From: an uncultured bacterium
GTDB lineage: Bacteria; Desulfobacterota; Binatia; HRBIN30; CADEER01
Assembly: GCA_902826395.1 (NCBI GenBank)
Contig: CADEER010000017.1
Coordinates: 21,573 to 63,873 of the forward strand
Direction of reading: 5' to 3'
DNA: 42,301 nt
Below are positions 1 to 10,155 of this stretch, one piece after another (position 1 is the stretch's first letter; every line of letters starts with the position of its first letter). The notes under the pieces are model-generated. The model worked only from the letters and a program-made list of their open reading frames with translations. It was not told where the DNA came from and made no database searches. Position numbers and translations under genes: made by a program.

Positions 1-52
1 GAGCCCGCAAAGAGGATTGCTCGCGCTCGGTTTGCTGCGACGAAGCGCGCAA

Positions 53-1072
53 CTACGAATTGTGTTGCCTCAGATCGGCGACCACGTCTGCCCAATGGGC
101 TTCGTCGGGGCAGCGGTTGTGGGTGAGGCTGACGCCGTCAGCGATGCCGATTAGACGGGTGCGGAGTTTGTCTGCGATCGATGAGCGCGGGCCGACGACC
201 GCGATCGTCTCGAGGATCTCGTCGTCGATGAGGTCCGTCATCTCGTCCCAGCGGCCTTCCTTGGACAGGCGGTTGAGCTCCGTGTGCAGCACTTCCCAAC
301 CGTGGCACGCGAGAGTGGAGCGATAGGCGGGTGTCGATCCGTAGAACGCGAGCTGTTTGCGAGCTGCGCTCTTCGAACGGGCCAGGGATTCTTCGTCGTC
401 GGCGGTGACGATCAGGGTCGCGCAGATGATCTCGAGGTCGCGGCGCGTTCGCGCGCTGCGAGCCAGACCTTCGTCGAGAGCGGGGAGCGTCTTTTCGAGC
501 AGCGATTGGCGGCTGTTGAACGGATGAGCGATGAAGCCGTCGGCGACCTCGCCGGCGACGGCGATCATCTTCGGCATGAATCCGCCGAGCAGGACGGGCG
601 GTGGTCCAAACGGCGTCGGACCCGGATCGAACGCGGGGATCATCAACGTATGCCGGTAGATGTCGCCGCGAAAATCCAACCGGCTGCCGTTCTGCCAGCA
701 ATCGAAGATCGCCTTGATCGCCAGGACCATCTCGCGCATGCGAGCCGCTGGTCGCGACCAAGTCATGCCGAAGCGATTCTCGATGTGGGGGCGGACCTGC
801 GAGCCCAGTCCGAGCGCGAAGCGACCGCCGCTGATGGTTTGCAAGCCGTGCGCGAGGCTCGCGAGATTCATCGGGTTGCGGGCGAAGGCGATGGCGATTG
901 CCGTTCCGAGACGAAGCCGCGACGTGTGTTCGGCGGCGACGGCGAGGGGCAGGAACGGATCGAGCTTGGCTTCGAAGCTGAACGCGCCGTCGTAGCCGAT
1001 CTCCTCGAGCCGGCGGAAATCGATCCGAGCGTCTCTCGGATCCTCCATCGGGGCGGTCGTGTAGACCTTCAT
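53..1072 (-). CDS. Luciferase-like F420-dependent oxidoreductase (TIGR03617-type)
   Basis: A protein of 339 residues with the TIM-barrel pattern of the bacterial luciferase-like monooxygenase superfamily, closest in feel to the F420-dependent group TIGR03617. Family hallmarks are visible: an early RLEEIGYDGAFSFEAK segment, LRLGTAIAIAFARNPM, the GGRFALGLGSQ loop and a late ADGFIAHPF segment. Members transfer hydride between reduced F420 or FMN and small organic substrates in the cytosol; the substrate cannot be read from sequence. I chose the ATG at 1072 rather than upstream in-frame codons because MKVYTTAP begins the first barrel strand and a GAGGTGATGG stretch lies just before it. It is divergent from the serine hydrolase at 1278. 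Fold confidence is high; cofactor assignment is an inference. Confidence 0.85.
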   Translation of the reverse strand: MKVYTTAPMEDPRDARIDFRRLEEIGYDGAFSFEAKLDPFLPLAVAAEHTSRLRLGTAIAIAFARNPMNLASLAHGLQTISGGRFALGLGSQVRPHIENRFGMTWSRPAARMREMVLAIKAIFDCWQNGSRLDFRGDIYRHTLMIPAFDPGPTPFGPPPVLLGGFMPKMIAVAGEVADGFIAHPFNSRQSLLEKTLPALDEGLARSARTRRDLEIICATLIVTADDEESLARSKSAARKQLAFYGSTPAYRSTLACHGWEVLHTELNRLSKEGRWDEMTDLIDDEILETIAVVGPRSSIADKLRTRLIGIADGVSLTHNRCPDEAHWADVVADLRQHNS

Positions 1073-1277
1073 CCCATCACCTCGCACGCCGTCATGTCGC
1101 GCCGACAAAGCAAAGCCGCGCGGCGGGCGCAACGCGCCGTCGTCGCGTTGCCAAGCGGACAAACTTTGATTGATAAACGCCGTTGGCGGTGCTCTCTATC
1201 GAAGAACGGCTCGAGCCGATCGCCGAGGGTGCCGATGCGGGGGCAGCGGACTCGGTGTGACGAGCCAGGGGGGACAG

Positions 1278-2711
1278 ATGGCGAAGATAACGGGGCTCGG
1301 CTGGCCGTCGTGGTTGAGGAGACGTCAGGTCGAGATCGACGGCTGGGTACATCCGGATTTCACCCAGGTGGCCCGCGCTCTGCGGCGGCAGCTCGCCGGC
1401 GCGGCGGGTGGAGGCGCGGTATGCGTCTATCACCGCGGTCGTTGCGTCGTCGACATCTGGGGAGGGGTCAAAGACCGCGCCGGCAATCCCTGGAAGCGGG
1501 ATACGATGGCGCCCAGCTTCTCGACCACGAAGGGCGTGGCTTCGACCTTGATGCACATCTTCGTCGATCGCGGCGCGCTCGACTACGACGATCGCGTCGC
1601 CGACTACTGGCCGGAGTTCGCTCAGGCCGGCAAGGAAGCCATCACGCTTCGCCAGGTGATGTCGCACCAGTCGGGTCTCTATCACATCCGGCAGATGATC
1701 GACCGCGCCGACCGCATGCTCGACTGGAAGCACATGACCACGGCGATCGAGCAGGCGCGGCCGATTCACGAGCCGGGCGCCAAGACGGGTTACCATGGGC
1801 TGACCTACGGCTTTCTCGTCGGCGAGATTCTGCAGCGGGTCACCGGCAAGCCTTTCTCTCGTCTGGTGCGCGAGGAGATCGCCGATCCGCTCGGACTGGA
1901 TGGGATGTTTGTCGGTGCGCCAAAGCGCGCCCTGCCGCGTGCCGCCGAGCTCATGTGGTTCGGCCGTGGTGGCGGCGTCGGCGGGCAGATCGTCGAGTCG
2001 GTCGTCATCTCGCCGTGGTTGGATCGCATGGTCAACGGCGGCGCTTCGGCCCTGCAGTCGGCGATGCGTTCGGTGCATGTCGACCTTGATCTGGACAGCG
2101 TGCTCGATGCGCTCGCGCCGCGCGGCATCAGCACGTTCTCCTTCGATCACCACGACACGCTGCGCGTCGCCATCCCCGCCGCCAACGGCCTGTTCACGGC
2201 GCGTTCGCTGGCGCGCATGTACGCGGCGCTGTCGATGGGCGGTGCGATCGACGGCGTCCGTCTGATGTCGCGCAAGACGTTGCGGCGCGCCACGCGGGTG
2301 CAGACGGCGGCGCGCAACGTCGTCATCCCCGTCGACATGCGCTGGAGGCTCGGCTACCACGGCGTCGTCACCTCGGTGGGCTTTCCGAAGCGCGCATTCG
2401 GTCACTTCGGGTTCGGCGGCTCCGGCGCCTGGGCCGACCCGAAGCGCGAGCTGTCGGTGGCGTTGATCGTCAACAGCGGGATGGGCTCACCTCTCGGCGA
2501 CCTGCGCATCACCCGCATCGGCGGCGCGGCGCTGGCCAGCGCCCTGCGACGCCCGCCCGAGCAGCGGACGTTCGTCAACGCCGGTAAGCGCGCCGCGCGC
2601 GCCGTGGTCGTGCCGATTACCGCGTCCGCCGCGCGCCGCGCGGCGCCGCGCACACCGGTGCGGGCCGTCGCTACGAGTGCCGCCCGCGCCGCGAGCACGC
2701 GTCGCAGTTGA
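1278..2711 (+). CDS. Serine hydrolase of the beta-lactamase/EstB family
   Basis: A 477-residue class C beta-lactamase-like serine hydrolase. The nucleophile motif S-x-x-K is at about residues 82-85 (SFSTTKG), the tyrosine element at about 172 (TGYHGLTYG), and the third element is GHFGFGGSG near the C-terminus. Such proteins are mostly esterases or amide hydrolases, not resistance enzymes. There is no signal peptide, so a cytosolic location is likely. The ATG at 1278 follows a strong AGGGGGGAC ribosome binding site; earlier in-frame codons lack one. The last 40 or so residues are an Ala/Arg-rich tail outside the family core, perhaps disordered. The substrate is unknown. Confidence 0.88.
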   Translation: MAKITGLGWPSWLRRRQVEIDGWVHPDFTQVARALRRQLAGAAGGGAVCVYHRGRCVVDIWGGVKDRAGNPWKRDTMAPSFSTTKGVASTLMHIFVDRGALDYDDRVADYWPEFAQAGKEAITLRQVMSHQSGLYHIRQMIDRADRMLDWKHMTTAIEQARPIHEPGAKTGYHGLTYGFLVGEILQRVTGKPFSRLVREEIADPLGLDGMFVGAPKRALPRAAELMWFGRGGGVGGQIVESVVISPWLDRMVNGGASALQSAMRSVHVDLDLDSVLDALAPRGISTFSFDHHDTLRVAIPAANGLFTARSLARMYAALSMGGAIDGVRLMSRKTLRRATRVQTAARNVVIPVDMRWRLGYHGVVTSVGFPKRAFGHFGFGGSGAWADPKRELSVALIVNSGMGSPLGDLRITRIGGAALASALRRPPEQRTFVNAGKRAARAVVVPITASAARRAAPRTPVRAVATSAARAASTRRS

Positions 2712-2721
2712 CCCGCCGCGT

Positions 2722-4887
2722 TCAGAGGGGCCGCAGCACCCCTTGCTCCTCGAGCTCGAGCAGTAGCAGGTGGCGCAGGATCGTCTCTTTCGGCGTATCC
2801 GGGTGCTGCAGGCCGATTCGCTCGAGATAGGGCGCCGCCTGCCGCTCGTCGACGTCGTGCAGGAACGATCGGATCACGGCGCGGATGAGCTCCTTTGGAT
2901 CGTCCATCAGGGATTTGATCTCGCGCAGGCTGTTGGCCAGGGCGATCTCCTCGTCCGTCAGCACCGTGCCGAGTGGATAGGCGGGAAAGAGCCCGCCGGC
3001 GCGGCGCTCGTCGATCGCGGCGGCGATGCGCTCGGGGGTGTTGTGGCGGTGGCGATCGGGGATCCGGTAGGCGGGGTCGAGCTTGCCTGCCGCCGCGGCC
3101 GCCGCGCGCAACTCTTCTTGAAAGCGCGAATCGGCGACGGCGAGCAGCGCCTGGACGATCTCTTCGTCGCTTCTGCCGCGCAGATCGGCAACGCCGTACT
3201 CGGTGACGACGATGTCGCGCAGATGTCGGGGGATGGTGACGTGCCCGTAGCTGAACACGATGTTGGAGCGCACCTGCCGCCCGCTGCCACGGCTGGCGCG
3301 CACGCACAGGATTGACCGCGCACCGGGCAGCTCGTGCGCCTGGGCAACGAAGTTGTACTGCCCGCCGACGCCGCTGATGACTTGCCCGTCCTCCAATCCG
3401 TCCGAGACGACGGCGCCGAACAGCGTCACCATCATCGCGGTGTTGATGAACCGGGCGTCGAGGCGCTGCAGGCCGCGCAGCTCCGCATCGTCGATGCGGT
3501 TGATGCGCGCGACGCTGTCCATGCCGATCTTCTCGGCTTCGCCGCGCGGCATCGCCCGCAGCGCCGCGTAGAAATCGGGAGGCCCGAGGAAGAAGGCGCC
3601 GTTCATGTAGACGCCGCCGCGCAGTCGGTCGCCCAACGCCAGCTCGTTGACCAGCTCCAGGTTTCCGGCCAGCGCGAGGTCGAGCGGGATCGTCTCTTGC
3701 CCGACGCGGAGCACCTCGCCGTCGAGCATCACCTCCGTCTTGAAGATGCCCCAGCGGCGCAGGTAGGCGACGTCGCGCGCCGATAGCACCGGGCCGATCA
3801 CCTCGTCGCGCAGCAGTGCCCGCAGCACGGACGGAACGTCTTCCGGATCGGCATCGCCTTCGTTCAGCAGTCGTTGCAGCGGCGCATCGTCGAAGACTTC
3901 GCGTTTCAGGATGCCCGCACGGCGCAGGTGCAGGAACCCGTTGACGAACATCTCGCTGCAGCCGTAAAGGCCCACGGCGAATGGATCGAGGCCGCCGATC
4001 CTGGCGCCGACTTCCTCCTCGGCGCCGAGCGCCGCCACGGCATCGCGGTAGGCGGCGTTCTCCGCGTGGCGCAACTGGCACGCGTAGACGATCGCGTCGC
4101 CGAGAGATCCGATACCGATCTGCAGCGTGCCGCCGTCGCGGATGAGGGTGCTGGCATGCAGGCCGATCGCGTAGTCGGTGGTACCGACCGATTCGTTTGG
4201 GGTCGAGAACAGCGTGGTGTCGTAGCGCGGATTGCGCACGACGTAGTCGAACTGCTCCGGCTCGACGATCGCGCGGTTGTACATGAACGGTAGATCGCGG
4301 TGGACCTGCGCGATGCTGACGAACTGCCGGCCGTCGGCCTTCAGCATTGCCGTCAAGTCGAGCGACACGTCGGTGTTGCAGGACAAGCTGAAGCGCGCCT
4401 CGCCGTCGATCTCACCCTCGGCGACGAGCTGGGCGAGCACGTTGACGCCCCGATCCGCCAGGTCGCGCGCCACGAACGTGTAGTTGGTCGAGATGTACCG
4501 GCGTTGCGCCGAGGCGACGTTCTTCATCGAGCCGGCGCGAAAGTAGAACTCGTGCACCGTCACGTTCGCCGGCAGGTCGCCGGCGCGCAGCGCTTTCATG
4601 TAATCGAGCTCGACGTAGTCGCCGAAATGGCGTTCGACGAACGGCTGCAGCAGGCGCGCTTCGATGTCGCTACTCGGTTTCGGGATCTCGAGCGACAGCG
4701 CGGTGAAGATGACCAGCTCGATCGTCGGGTCGCGTCGAGCGCGATCGAAGAATGCGTTCAAGACCTGATTCGGCTTGCCCAGGCCGAGCGGCGTGCCGAG
4801 GACGATGCGCCGGCCGACCGCCGCGATCGCGGCTTCGACGCAGTCCTCGGCGCTGGTCAGGCTGACGGGGCGTGTCGCTGCGGACAT
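2722..4887 (-). CDS. Acetyl-CoA hydrolase/CoA-transferase family protein
   Basis: A 721-residue protein with both halves of the acetyl-CoA hydrolase/4-hydroxybutyrate CoA-transferase fold. The N-terminal half has IVLGTPLGLGKPNQVLNAFF and GGTLQIGIGSLGDAIVYAC. The C-terminal domain has GVGGQYNFVAQAHELPGARS and ITEYG-like VVTEYGVADLRG, typical of this family. Family members move CoA between acyl groups or hydrolyse acyl-CoA through a glutamyl-CoA intermediate. It is longer than the usual 430-550 residues, with an inserted middle region and an extra 80-residue helical tail. It converges on the serine hydrolase, with only about 10 bases between stops. The acyl substrate is not predictable. Confidence 0.87.
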   Translation of the reverse strand: MSAATRPVSLTSAEDCVEAAIAAVGRRIVLGTPLGLGKPNQVLNAFFDRARRDPTIELVIFTALSLEIPKPSSDIEARLLQPFVERHFGDYVELDYMKALRAGDLPANVTVHEFYFRAGSMKNVASAQRRYISTNYTFVARDLADRGVNVLAQLVAEGEIDGEARFSLSCNTDVSLDLTAMLKADGRQFVSIAQVHRDLPFMYNRAIVEPEQFDYVVRNPRYDTTLFSTPNESVGTTDYAIGLHASTLIRDGGTLQIGIGSLGDAIVYACQLRHAENAAYRDAVAALGAEEEVGARIGGLDPFAVGLYGCSEMFVNGFLHLRRAGILKREVFDDAPLQRLLNEGDADPEDVPSVLRALLRDEVIGPVLSARDVAYLRRWGIFKTEVMLDGEVLRVGQETIPLDLALAGNLELVNELALGDRLRGGVYMNGAFFLGPPDFYAALRAMPRGEAEKIGMDSVARINRIDDAELRGLQRLDARFINTAMMVTLFGAVVSDGLEDGQVISGVGGQYNFVAQAHELPGARSILCVRASRGSGRQVRSNIVFSYGHVTIPRHLRDIVVTEYGVADLRGRSDEEIVQALLAVADSRFQEELRAAAAAAGKLDPAYRIPDRHRHNTPERIAAAIDERRAGGLFPAYPLGTVLTDEEIALANSLREIKSLMDDPKELIRAVIRSFLHDVDERQAAPYLERIGLQHPDTPKETILRHLLLLELEEQGVLRPL

Positions 4888-4924
4888 GCGTGTTGCCGCC
4901 CTTTGTCGCGAGTTCGATCGACGG

Positions 4925-6424
4925 TCACGGCACCGCCGACGATTGGGCGGCGCTGACGATCAGGTCGACGTCGGGCTGGAGCAGGAAGCCCATGGCCAGG
5001 GCGTCCTGGGCAGACTGCTCGACGGCGGCGACATACGCGTCGTGATCGGCGTAGAGCCCGTCCAGCGTCTCCTGGTCGAAGGGGATCGTCTTGCCGAACA
5101 GAAAGCAGAACGACGAACCGCCGGGCGAATCGCCGGACAGTAGCGCGGTCGGCGCGTCGACGTAAGGAGTCCGGATGCCGCCGCGCGTGTTGCCGAGATC
5201 GTCGACGACGAACGCAGGCGGATCGCCGGCGACCTCGAGTCGCGGTGCGATCGGGGCCGCCACGCCGTTGCGCACCCAGTCCTCGAGACTGCGAATCGCG
5301 GCCTTGAGGACGAAGTGCTGCGGGCCCGAGTTGATCGGGTTGTCGCACTCGATGATGCCGGGAATCGGCGCCGAAATGGCGTCGACGTTGGCGACGCTGG
5401 GATCGTCGCCGATGTCGCTCATGCCCAGCAGTAGGGTGTAGAGGTCGGCGTGCGCGGTGCCCGCGACCTCCCACAGGCGGAAGTGCTCGCTGTCATCCTG
5501 GCGATCGGCGAACGAACCCAGCAGCAGGAGGTCGGTCTCGGTTTGGAACGTCAGCACCGGCACGTCGAGGTCGGTGCGGATGCGTACGGTCTCCGGTGCC
5601 GCGACCGGCGTTTGCGGTGACTGGGCGAGCGCGGCACTGCTGTCGCCGCGGCTATGGACGAGATAGCCGTCGTAGATCTGAGCGGCACGGGCGAAGGCGT
5701 TGATGTAGGTCACCATGCGGAAGGCCGACTGCGACTCGCCGGCGGCGATGATCGCCTGTGGCTGCCAGCCGACGAATGGATCGACCGCGCCGCGCTCGCG
5801 CAGCGCCCGGCCGACCTGCGAGTAGATGTCGTACGAGTAGCTGTCGCCGGGATGCGAGAGCGATCCGTAGCGCTGCGGATTGGATCTCTTGAGCGAGAAA
5901 TCGAGGCCGGGGATGGGGCCTGGGTTGTCGCTGCCTTCGACACCGATGAACTGCGCCGAAACTCCGACCCAGATCCAACCCCGGCGGATCAGCTCGACGT
6001 GTCCGGAGATCCAGTCGGGTGCGGAATCGAAGCCGGCGCTGACGTTCAGCCACTCGACCATCACCGAACCGCCGAAGTCGGCGGCGGCGATCGGCCGGTA
6101 GACGACGATGCGGGTCTTGTACGGCGCCGATCCCGCGACGTCGACTTCCCAGTTGCCGTCGGAATCGAGCTCGCCGACGTTGCTGAACGCGCGCGCCGTG
6201 CCGGACACGAAGAACTCCTCGGCGGTGTAGCCGACATCGGCGAGAGCGAAGCTGGTGCCCTGCAGGGTGATGGCGCCGCCCGTCACGGGACCTTCCAGGG
6301 TTGGCACCGGCACCTCGAGAGTCGGAGCCGGCTCACCGAGCACGAGATCGTCATCGCCGCAGCCGCCGGCGAGTGGCAGCATCGCGCAAACGTACATCAA
6401 CAAGCTCGGCATCGTGCGGCGCAT
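4925..6424 (-). CDS. Alpha/beta-hydrolase domain lipoprotein (Abhydrolase_10-like)
   Basis: A 499-residue exported hydrolase. The N-terminus is a lipoprotein signal: a hydrophobic stretch ending PLAGGC with the lipid-accepting Cys at residue 22, followed by acidic residues and a Pro-rich linker. The nucleophile elbow is G-E-S-Q-S at about 229-233, with the likely catalytic Ser at 231. A downstream region, EVAGTAHADLY, probably supplies the His. This pattern fits the Abhydrolase_10 group of putative esterases. The ATG at 6424 follows GGAGG at good spacing; the upstream in-frame extension lacks signal-peptide character. It lies just downstream of the acetyl-CoA hydrolase divergently from the metal-dependent hydrolase. 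The substrate is unknown, possibly a hydrophobic ester. Confidence 0.8.
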   Translation of the reverse strand: MRRTMPSLLMYVCAMLPLAGGCGDDDLVLGEPAPTLEVPVPTLEGPVTGGAITLQGTSFALADVGYTAEEFFVSGTARAFSNVGELDSDGNWEVDVAGSAPYKTRIVVYRPIAAADFGGSVMVEWLNVSAGFDSAPDWISGHVELIRRGWIWVGVSAQFIGVEGSDNPGPIPGLDFSLKRSNPQRYGSLSHPGDSYSYDIYSQVGRALRERGAVDPFVGWQPQAIIAAGESQSAFRMVTYINAFARAAQIYDGYLVHSRGDSSAALAQSPQTPVAAPETVRIRTDLDVPVLTFQTETDLLLLGSFADRQDDSEHFRLWEVAGTAHADLYTLLLGMSDIGDDPSVANVDAISAPIPGIIECDNPINSGPQHFVLKAAIRSLEDWVRNGVAAPIAPRLEVAGDPPAFVVDDLGNTRGGIRTPYVDAPTALLSGDSPGGSSFCFLFGKTIPFDQETLDGLYADHDAYVAAVEQSAQDALAMGFLLQPDVDLIVSAAQSSAVP

Positions 6425-6564
6425 CGGGTCCTCCGTTGGGTTGGGTCGACACTTCACCCGAGGTTCCGACCCGAAGTCAAACTTCGAAGCTCCTCCTTCA
6501 ATAGTTCGGTCACGGCGGCGCAAAGGGGTCGTCGTCGATCCGTAATGCGGCTACACTTCGCGGC

Positions 6565-7389
6565 ATGGAGAACGCATTCGCCGCTGCCGCTTCCGCTGAC
6601 GGGGTTTTCATCCAGCCGCGCAAGTTCGCTTTTCGCGATCTCGAGTCGGCGCCGCAGTACTGGTTCGCGAACAACCCCATCCTCACTCACATCGAAAACG
6701 CGTTCTCGATCCTCATCCCGCCGGGCGAGCGATTCTTCATCCGCGCCGTTCGCAACTACGCCGACCGCGTCACCGATCCGGTGGTCGCCGACCGGGTGCG
6801 CGCTTTCGTCCAGCAGGAGGGCTTGCACATGCGAGCCCACAACGAGCTGAACGCCTCCTTCAAGCGCTTCGGCACCGACGTCGAGCGCGAGACCGTGTAT
6901 GCGGAGAGTGTGTTTGCCTGGATCGAGAAGTGGGTGCCGAAGCGGATTCAACTCGGCATGACTGCCTTTCTGGAGCACATCACGGCCACCGGCGCCCATA
7001 CATTGTTCATGGAGCCGGCAGTCGCCGCGGCGATGCATCCCGAGCTCCTGCGCTTCTGGCGTTGGCACGCGGTCGAGGAGCTCGAGCACAAGTCGGTCGC
7101 CTACGATCTGTTCCGCGATACCGGCGGCGGCTACCTGCTGCGTGTACTGTCGGCGATCGTCGCCGTCGCCCTCCTGGCGCATCCCTTCAATCGCATCGCA
7201 CGTCGTATGATCAAGGCGGACCCCCGCCGCGTCACGCGAGACGACTTGCAGGCGGCGCGGCGCATGCACCGCAAGGCCATCCCGCCGCAGCTCCGGCTCA
7301 TCGCGCAGTACTTCAGGCCGGGATTCCACCCCGACGAGTTCGACGACCGCCATTTTCTGGCTGAGTGGTACGCCGCGCCGGCGCTTTAG
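6565..7389 (+). CDS. Predicted metal-dependent hydrolase (PF10118-like)
   Basis: A 274-residue protein resembling the Pfam family Metal_hydrol (PF10118), a ferritin-like all-helical group. Conserved acidic and His ligands are spread as expected: FVQQEGLHMRAH, MTAFLEHITATGAH, and WRWHAVEELEHKSVAYD, together able to hold a di-metal site. One hydrophobic helix (LLRVLSAIVAVALLAHPF) near residue 200 could touch the membrane. Members are common in mycobacteria and soil Proteobacteria next to lipid or steroid catabolism genes, but no activity is firmly assigned. It is divergent from the alpha/beta-hydrolase lipoprotein and may share a regulatory interval with it. Confidence 0.85.
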   Translation: MENAFAAAASADGVFIQPRKFAFRDLESAPQYWFANNPILTHIENAFSILIPPGERFFIRAVRNYADRVTDPVVADRVRAFVQQEGLHMRAHNELNASFKRFGTDVERETVYAESVFAWIEKWVPKRIQLGMTAFLEHITATGAHTLFMEPAVAAAMHPELLRFWRWHAVEELEHKSVAYDLFRDTGGGYLLRVLSAIVAVALLAHPFNRIARRMIKADPRRVTRDDLQAARRMHRKAIPPQLRLIAQYFRPGFHPDEFDDRHFLAEWYAAPAL

Positions 7390-7626
7390 AAGGAAGTCCC
7401 TTCGGGTTCTGTTCGCCCCTGTGCCCACCGGGCGCCGTGGCGAACGGGTAGATGGCGGCGACCCATCCGCGACGTTCCTGCATGGGGAGGCACGGTTCAG
7501 ATGCGGCAGCCACTATACGGGGAATTCATTACTTGACAGCTCGGCGAAGACGGCGCTAAGCGTGCCTTAGAATTTGTGCGGTTTAGTCCGAAGATTCGTT
7601 CCAACAACCATTCGAGGGGGAAACCA

Positions 7627-10137
7627 ATGGCTGATCCACGTGGGATCAAACGAGCCGGCTTCGGTCTTGTCGTGGCGCTGGCGCTGCTGCCGATCTTGGC
7701 GGGAGGTGCTGCAGCACAGGGGATCTCGGGCCTCTCGGTAGCCAAGAACACGCCGCCCAATTCGGCCGACAGTTTCGAAAACGGAGTGCTCGCTGGTGCT
7801 CAGAAAGAGTCGATCGTCGGCGTGCAACCGGGGGCGACGTCCACGACATTTACGGTGCGATACGCGAAGATCGTCGGTACCGACACCGGGATTTTCACGA
7901 GCCGCACCGAGAATTTCACGGGCAACTACACGATCACCTTCTCAGTCACTGCCCCCGGCTCATATTCGCTCGCGGTAAACACGAGCCGCGTCGGCGCTCT
8001 CACCTTGGTCAATGACGGCAGCGCGAGCGCAACAGCGACGTTGAGTGCGCTGACGGGTAGTCACACGGGCGGAACTCTCCTCGTCCCTGGGACCCTGTCT
8101 CTGCCGGCGGTAGCGACTCTCTCGAGCAACAGCGCCGCCAACACCGCCTTCAGCCAGCCGAACTCGGCGACGATTACCGGCGTCAGCAATGGAGTGCCTC
8201 AGGCACACACGCTGACCTTCGCGTGGACCGCGAGCTGCGCCAGCGGCAGCGGTCTTACCGGGGGTGACGAGTGTGCGGTCCGCATGGGTCTTCCCGCCGA
8301 ATACGACGGGGAGACTGCCGGCGACTATCCCGGCGTGGGCGGACGGACACAGGCCAACGACGGTCATTTCGTCACCGTCACTTTCACCTCGCCGTGCGGC
8401 AACGGAACGCTCGAGCCGGGCGAGAACGAAGAATGCGACGAAGGCGTGAACAACGGCAGCCCGAGCTCCTGCTGCAATGGCGACTGTTCGTTGGACAGCG
8501 CCGGCACGGACTGCCGCGCCGGTGTCGATCTGTGCGATCTCACTGAGGAATGCGACGGCGTCAACGGAGCATGCCCGGCCGACCAGTTCGCTCCGTTCGG
8601 CACGATTTGCCGTGCGGGCTCGGCCGGCGAGGAATGCGATGCCGACGAGGTCTGCGACGGGTTGGTTACGGCTTGCCCGCCGGATGGTGTCGAGTCGGTC
8701 GGTACGGTGTGCCGCCCGGTCGACGGCGACTGCGACGTCGAAGAGGTATGCGACGGCGTGGCTTCGACCTGCCCGGGCGACGCCGTCGTTCCGGGGGGTA
8801 CCACCTGCCGCATCGCGGCGGGAGTTTGCGACGTCGACGAGGAATGTGACGGCGTCGACGCCGATTGCCCCACGGACGGGTTCGTAGCATCGGGAACCGC
8901 CTGCCGCGCCCCGGTGGACGTTTGCGATGCCGAGGAAGACTGCACTGGCTCGAGCGCGGATTGCCCCGTCGATGAGGTAGAGGATGCCGGCGTAACCTGC
9001 CGCGCAGCCACGGTGGGCGACGTCTGCGACATCGACGAGACGTGTGATGGCGTCGGCACGGCGTGTCCTGCCGACGAAGTGGCAGACGCCGGCGTGGTCT
9101 GTCGTTCAGCGACAGTCGGCGATGTCTGTGACATCGAAGAGGAGTGCGACGGCACCAACAAGACGTGTCCGGCCGACGCGGTGGAAGCCGCTGGAGTCGT
9201 CTGTCGCGCAGCCTCGGTCGGTGATGTCTGTGACATCGAAGAGGAGTGCGATGGTACGAACAAAGCCTGCCCGGCCGACACCGTAGAACCCGCGGGGACG
9301 CTCTGCCGCGGGTCGGCCGGTGTTTGCGACATCCAAGAAGACTGCGATGGCACGAACAAGGCCTGTCCGGCCGACGTAGTAGAGCCGGCGACGACCGTCT
9401 GCCGGCCCGATGCCGGCGACTGCGATATCGCCGAGCAGTGTGACGGTAATGCCACGACGTGCCCGGCAGATGGATTCGAAGGCAACGGGACGCCGTGTAC
9501 CGACGACAACCTGTTCTGCACCGGGGACGAGACTTGCCAGGGTGGAACGTGCACCAGCGACGGCGATCCGTGTGGTATCGGCACCTGCGACGAACCTTCC
9601 GACATGTGTCTGGTGGTTGGATGTGGAGCCGCTCCGCTCGGTAGCTGCAAGACGGCGGACAAGTCGATCCTGCTGTACAAGAACAAGACTCCGGACAGCC
9701 GCGACAAGCTCGTCTACAAGTGGATCCGCGGCCAGTCGACGAGTCAGGCCAACTTCGCCGACCCGATCAACTCGGCTCAATACGACCTGTGCGTGTACGC
9801 GGACGGCAACCTCGTCTTCGAGGCGAACGTTCCGTCGGATACGTCGGATTGGAAGACGCTCAGCAGCAAGGGCTACAAGTACAAGGATTCGGGCCTGACG
9901 CAGGACGGTACCCAGAAGATCATCCTGAAGGGTCATCCGGCCAACAAGGCCAAGATTCTGTGGAAGGGCAAAGGCACCAACCTGCCTGACCTGACCGCGC
10001 TGCCGATCGCGATGGGAGACTTCCCGGTCCTCGTCCAGGTGGTGAACAGCGACAACGGCATGTGCTTCGAGACGAGCTTCGATGCTGCCGACGTCAAGAA
10101 GAACCAGACCGACCAGCTCCGCTTGAAGGATCAGTAG
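7627..10137 (+). CDS. Secreted Cys-rich repeat protein with shared C-terminal domain (copy A)
   Basis: An 836-residue exported protein. The N-terminus has a signal peptide ending near GGAAAQG. A Thr/Ser-rich beta-type domain fills about residues 35-255. A myxobacterial-type motif follows (CGNGTLEPGE then CDEG). Then come ten tandem repeats of about 32-34 residues with the pattern C-D-x-x-E-x-C-D-G-x4-C-P-x-D-x5-G-x2-C-R, which resembles the disintegrin signature of eukaryotic ADAM proteins and is highly acidic. The last 165 or so residues form a separate domain shared with the proteins at 10448, 27269 and 38089, ending DVKKN...LRLKDQ. I chose the ATG at 7627 because GAGGGGGAAACC precedes it and the signal peptide starts there. 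The role is probably a cell-surface or matrix protein; no enzymatic motif is seen. Confidence 0.88.
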   Translation: MADPRGIKRAGFGLVVALALLPILAGGAAAQGISGLSVAKNTPPNSADSFENGVLAGAQKESIVGVQPGATSTTFTVRYAKIVGTDTGIFTSRTENFTGNYTITFSVTAPGSYSLAVNTSRVGALTLVNDGSASATATLSALTGSHTGGTLLVPGTLSLPAVATLSSNSAANTAFSQPNSATITGVSNGVPQAHTLTFAWTASCASGSGLTGGDECAVRMGLPAEYDGETAGDYPGVGGRTQANDGHFVTVTFTSPCGNGTLEPGENEECDEGVNNGSPSSCCNGDCSLDSAGTDCRAGVDLCDLTEECDGVNGACPADQFAPFGTICRAGSAGEECDADEVCDGLVTACPPDGVESVGTVCRPVDGDCDVEEVCDGVASTCPGDAVVPGGTTCRIAAGVCDVDEECDGVDADCPTDGFVASGTACRAPVDVCDAEEDCTGSSADCPVDEVEDAGVTCRAATVGDVCDIDETCDGVGTACPADEVADAGVVCRSATVGDVCDIEEECDGTNKTCPADAVEAAGVVCRAASVGDVCDIEEECDGTNKACPADTVEPAGTLCRGSAGVCDIQEDCDGTNKACPADVVEPATTVCRPDAGDCDIAEQCDGNATTCPADGFEGNGTPCTDDNLFCTGDETCQGGTCTSDGDPCGIGTCDEPSDMCLVVGCGAAPLGSCKTADKSILLYKNKTPDSRDKLVYKWIRGQSTSQANFADPINSAQYDLCVYADGNLVFEANVPSDTSDWKTLSSKGYKYKDSGLTQDGTQKIILKGHPANKAKILWKGKGTNLPDLTALPIAMGDFPVLVQVVNSDNGMCFETSFDAADVKKNQTDQLRLKDQ

Positions 10138-10155
10138 AGCATCGTCCGCAATGCG

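Noticed and set aside
284..2089. A 601-residue plus-strand frame crossing the oxidoreductase and hydrolase genes.
   Set aside because: Arg/Ala-rich, spans two well-supported genes on both strands and has no recognisable domain.
7530..7555. TTGACA-like -35 box upstream of copy A.
   Set aside because: TTGACA is present near 7533, but no good -10 box lies 16-18 bases downstream, so a promoter call would be a guess.
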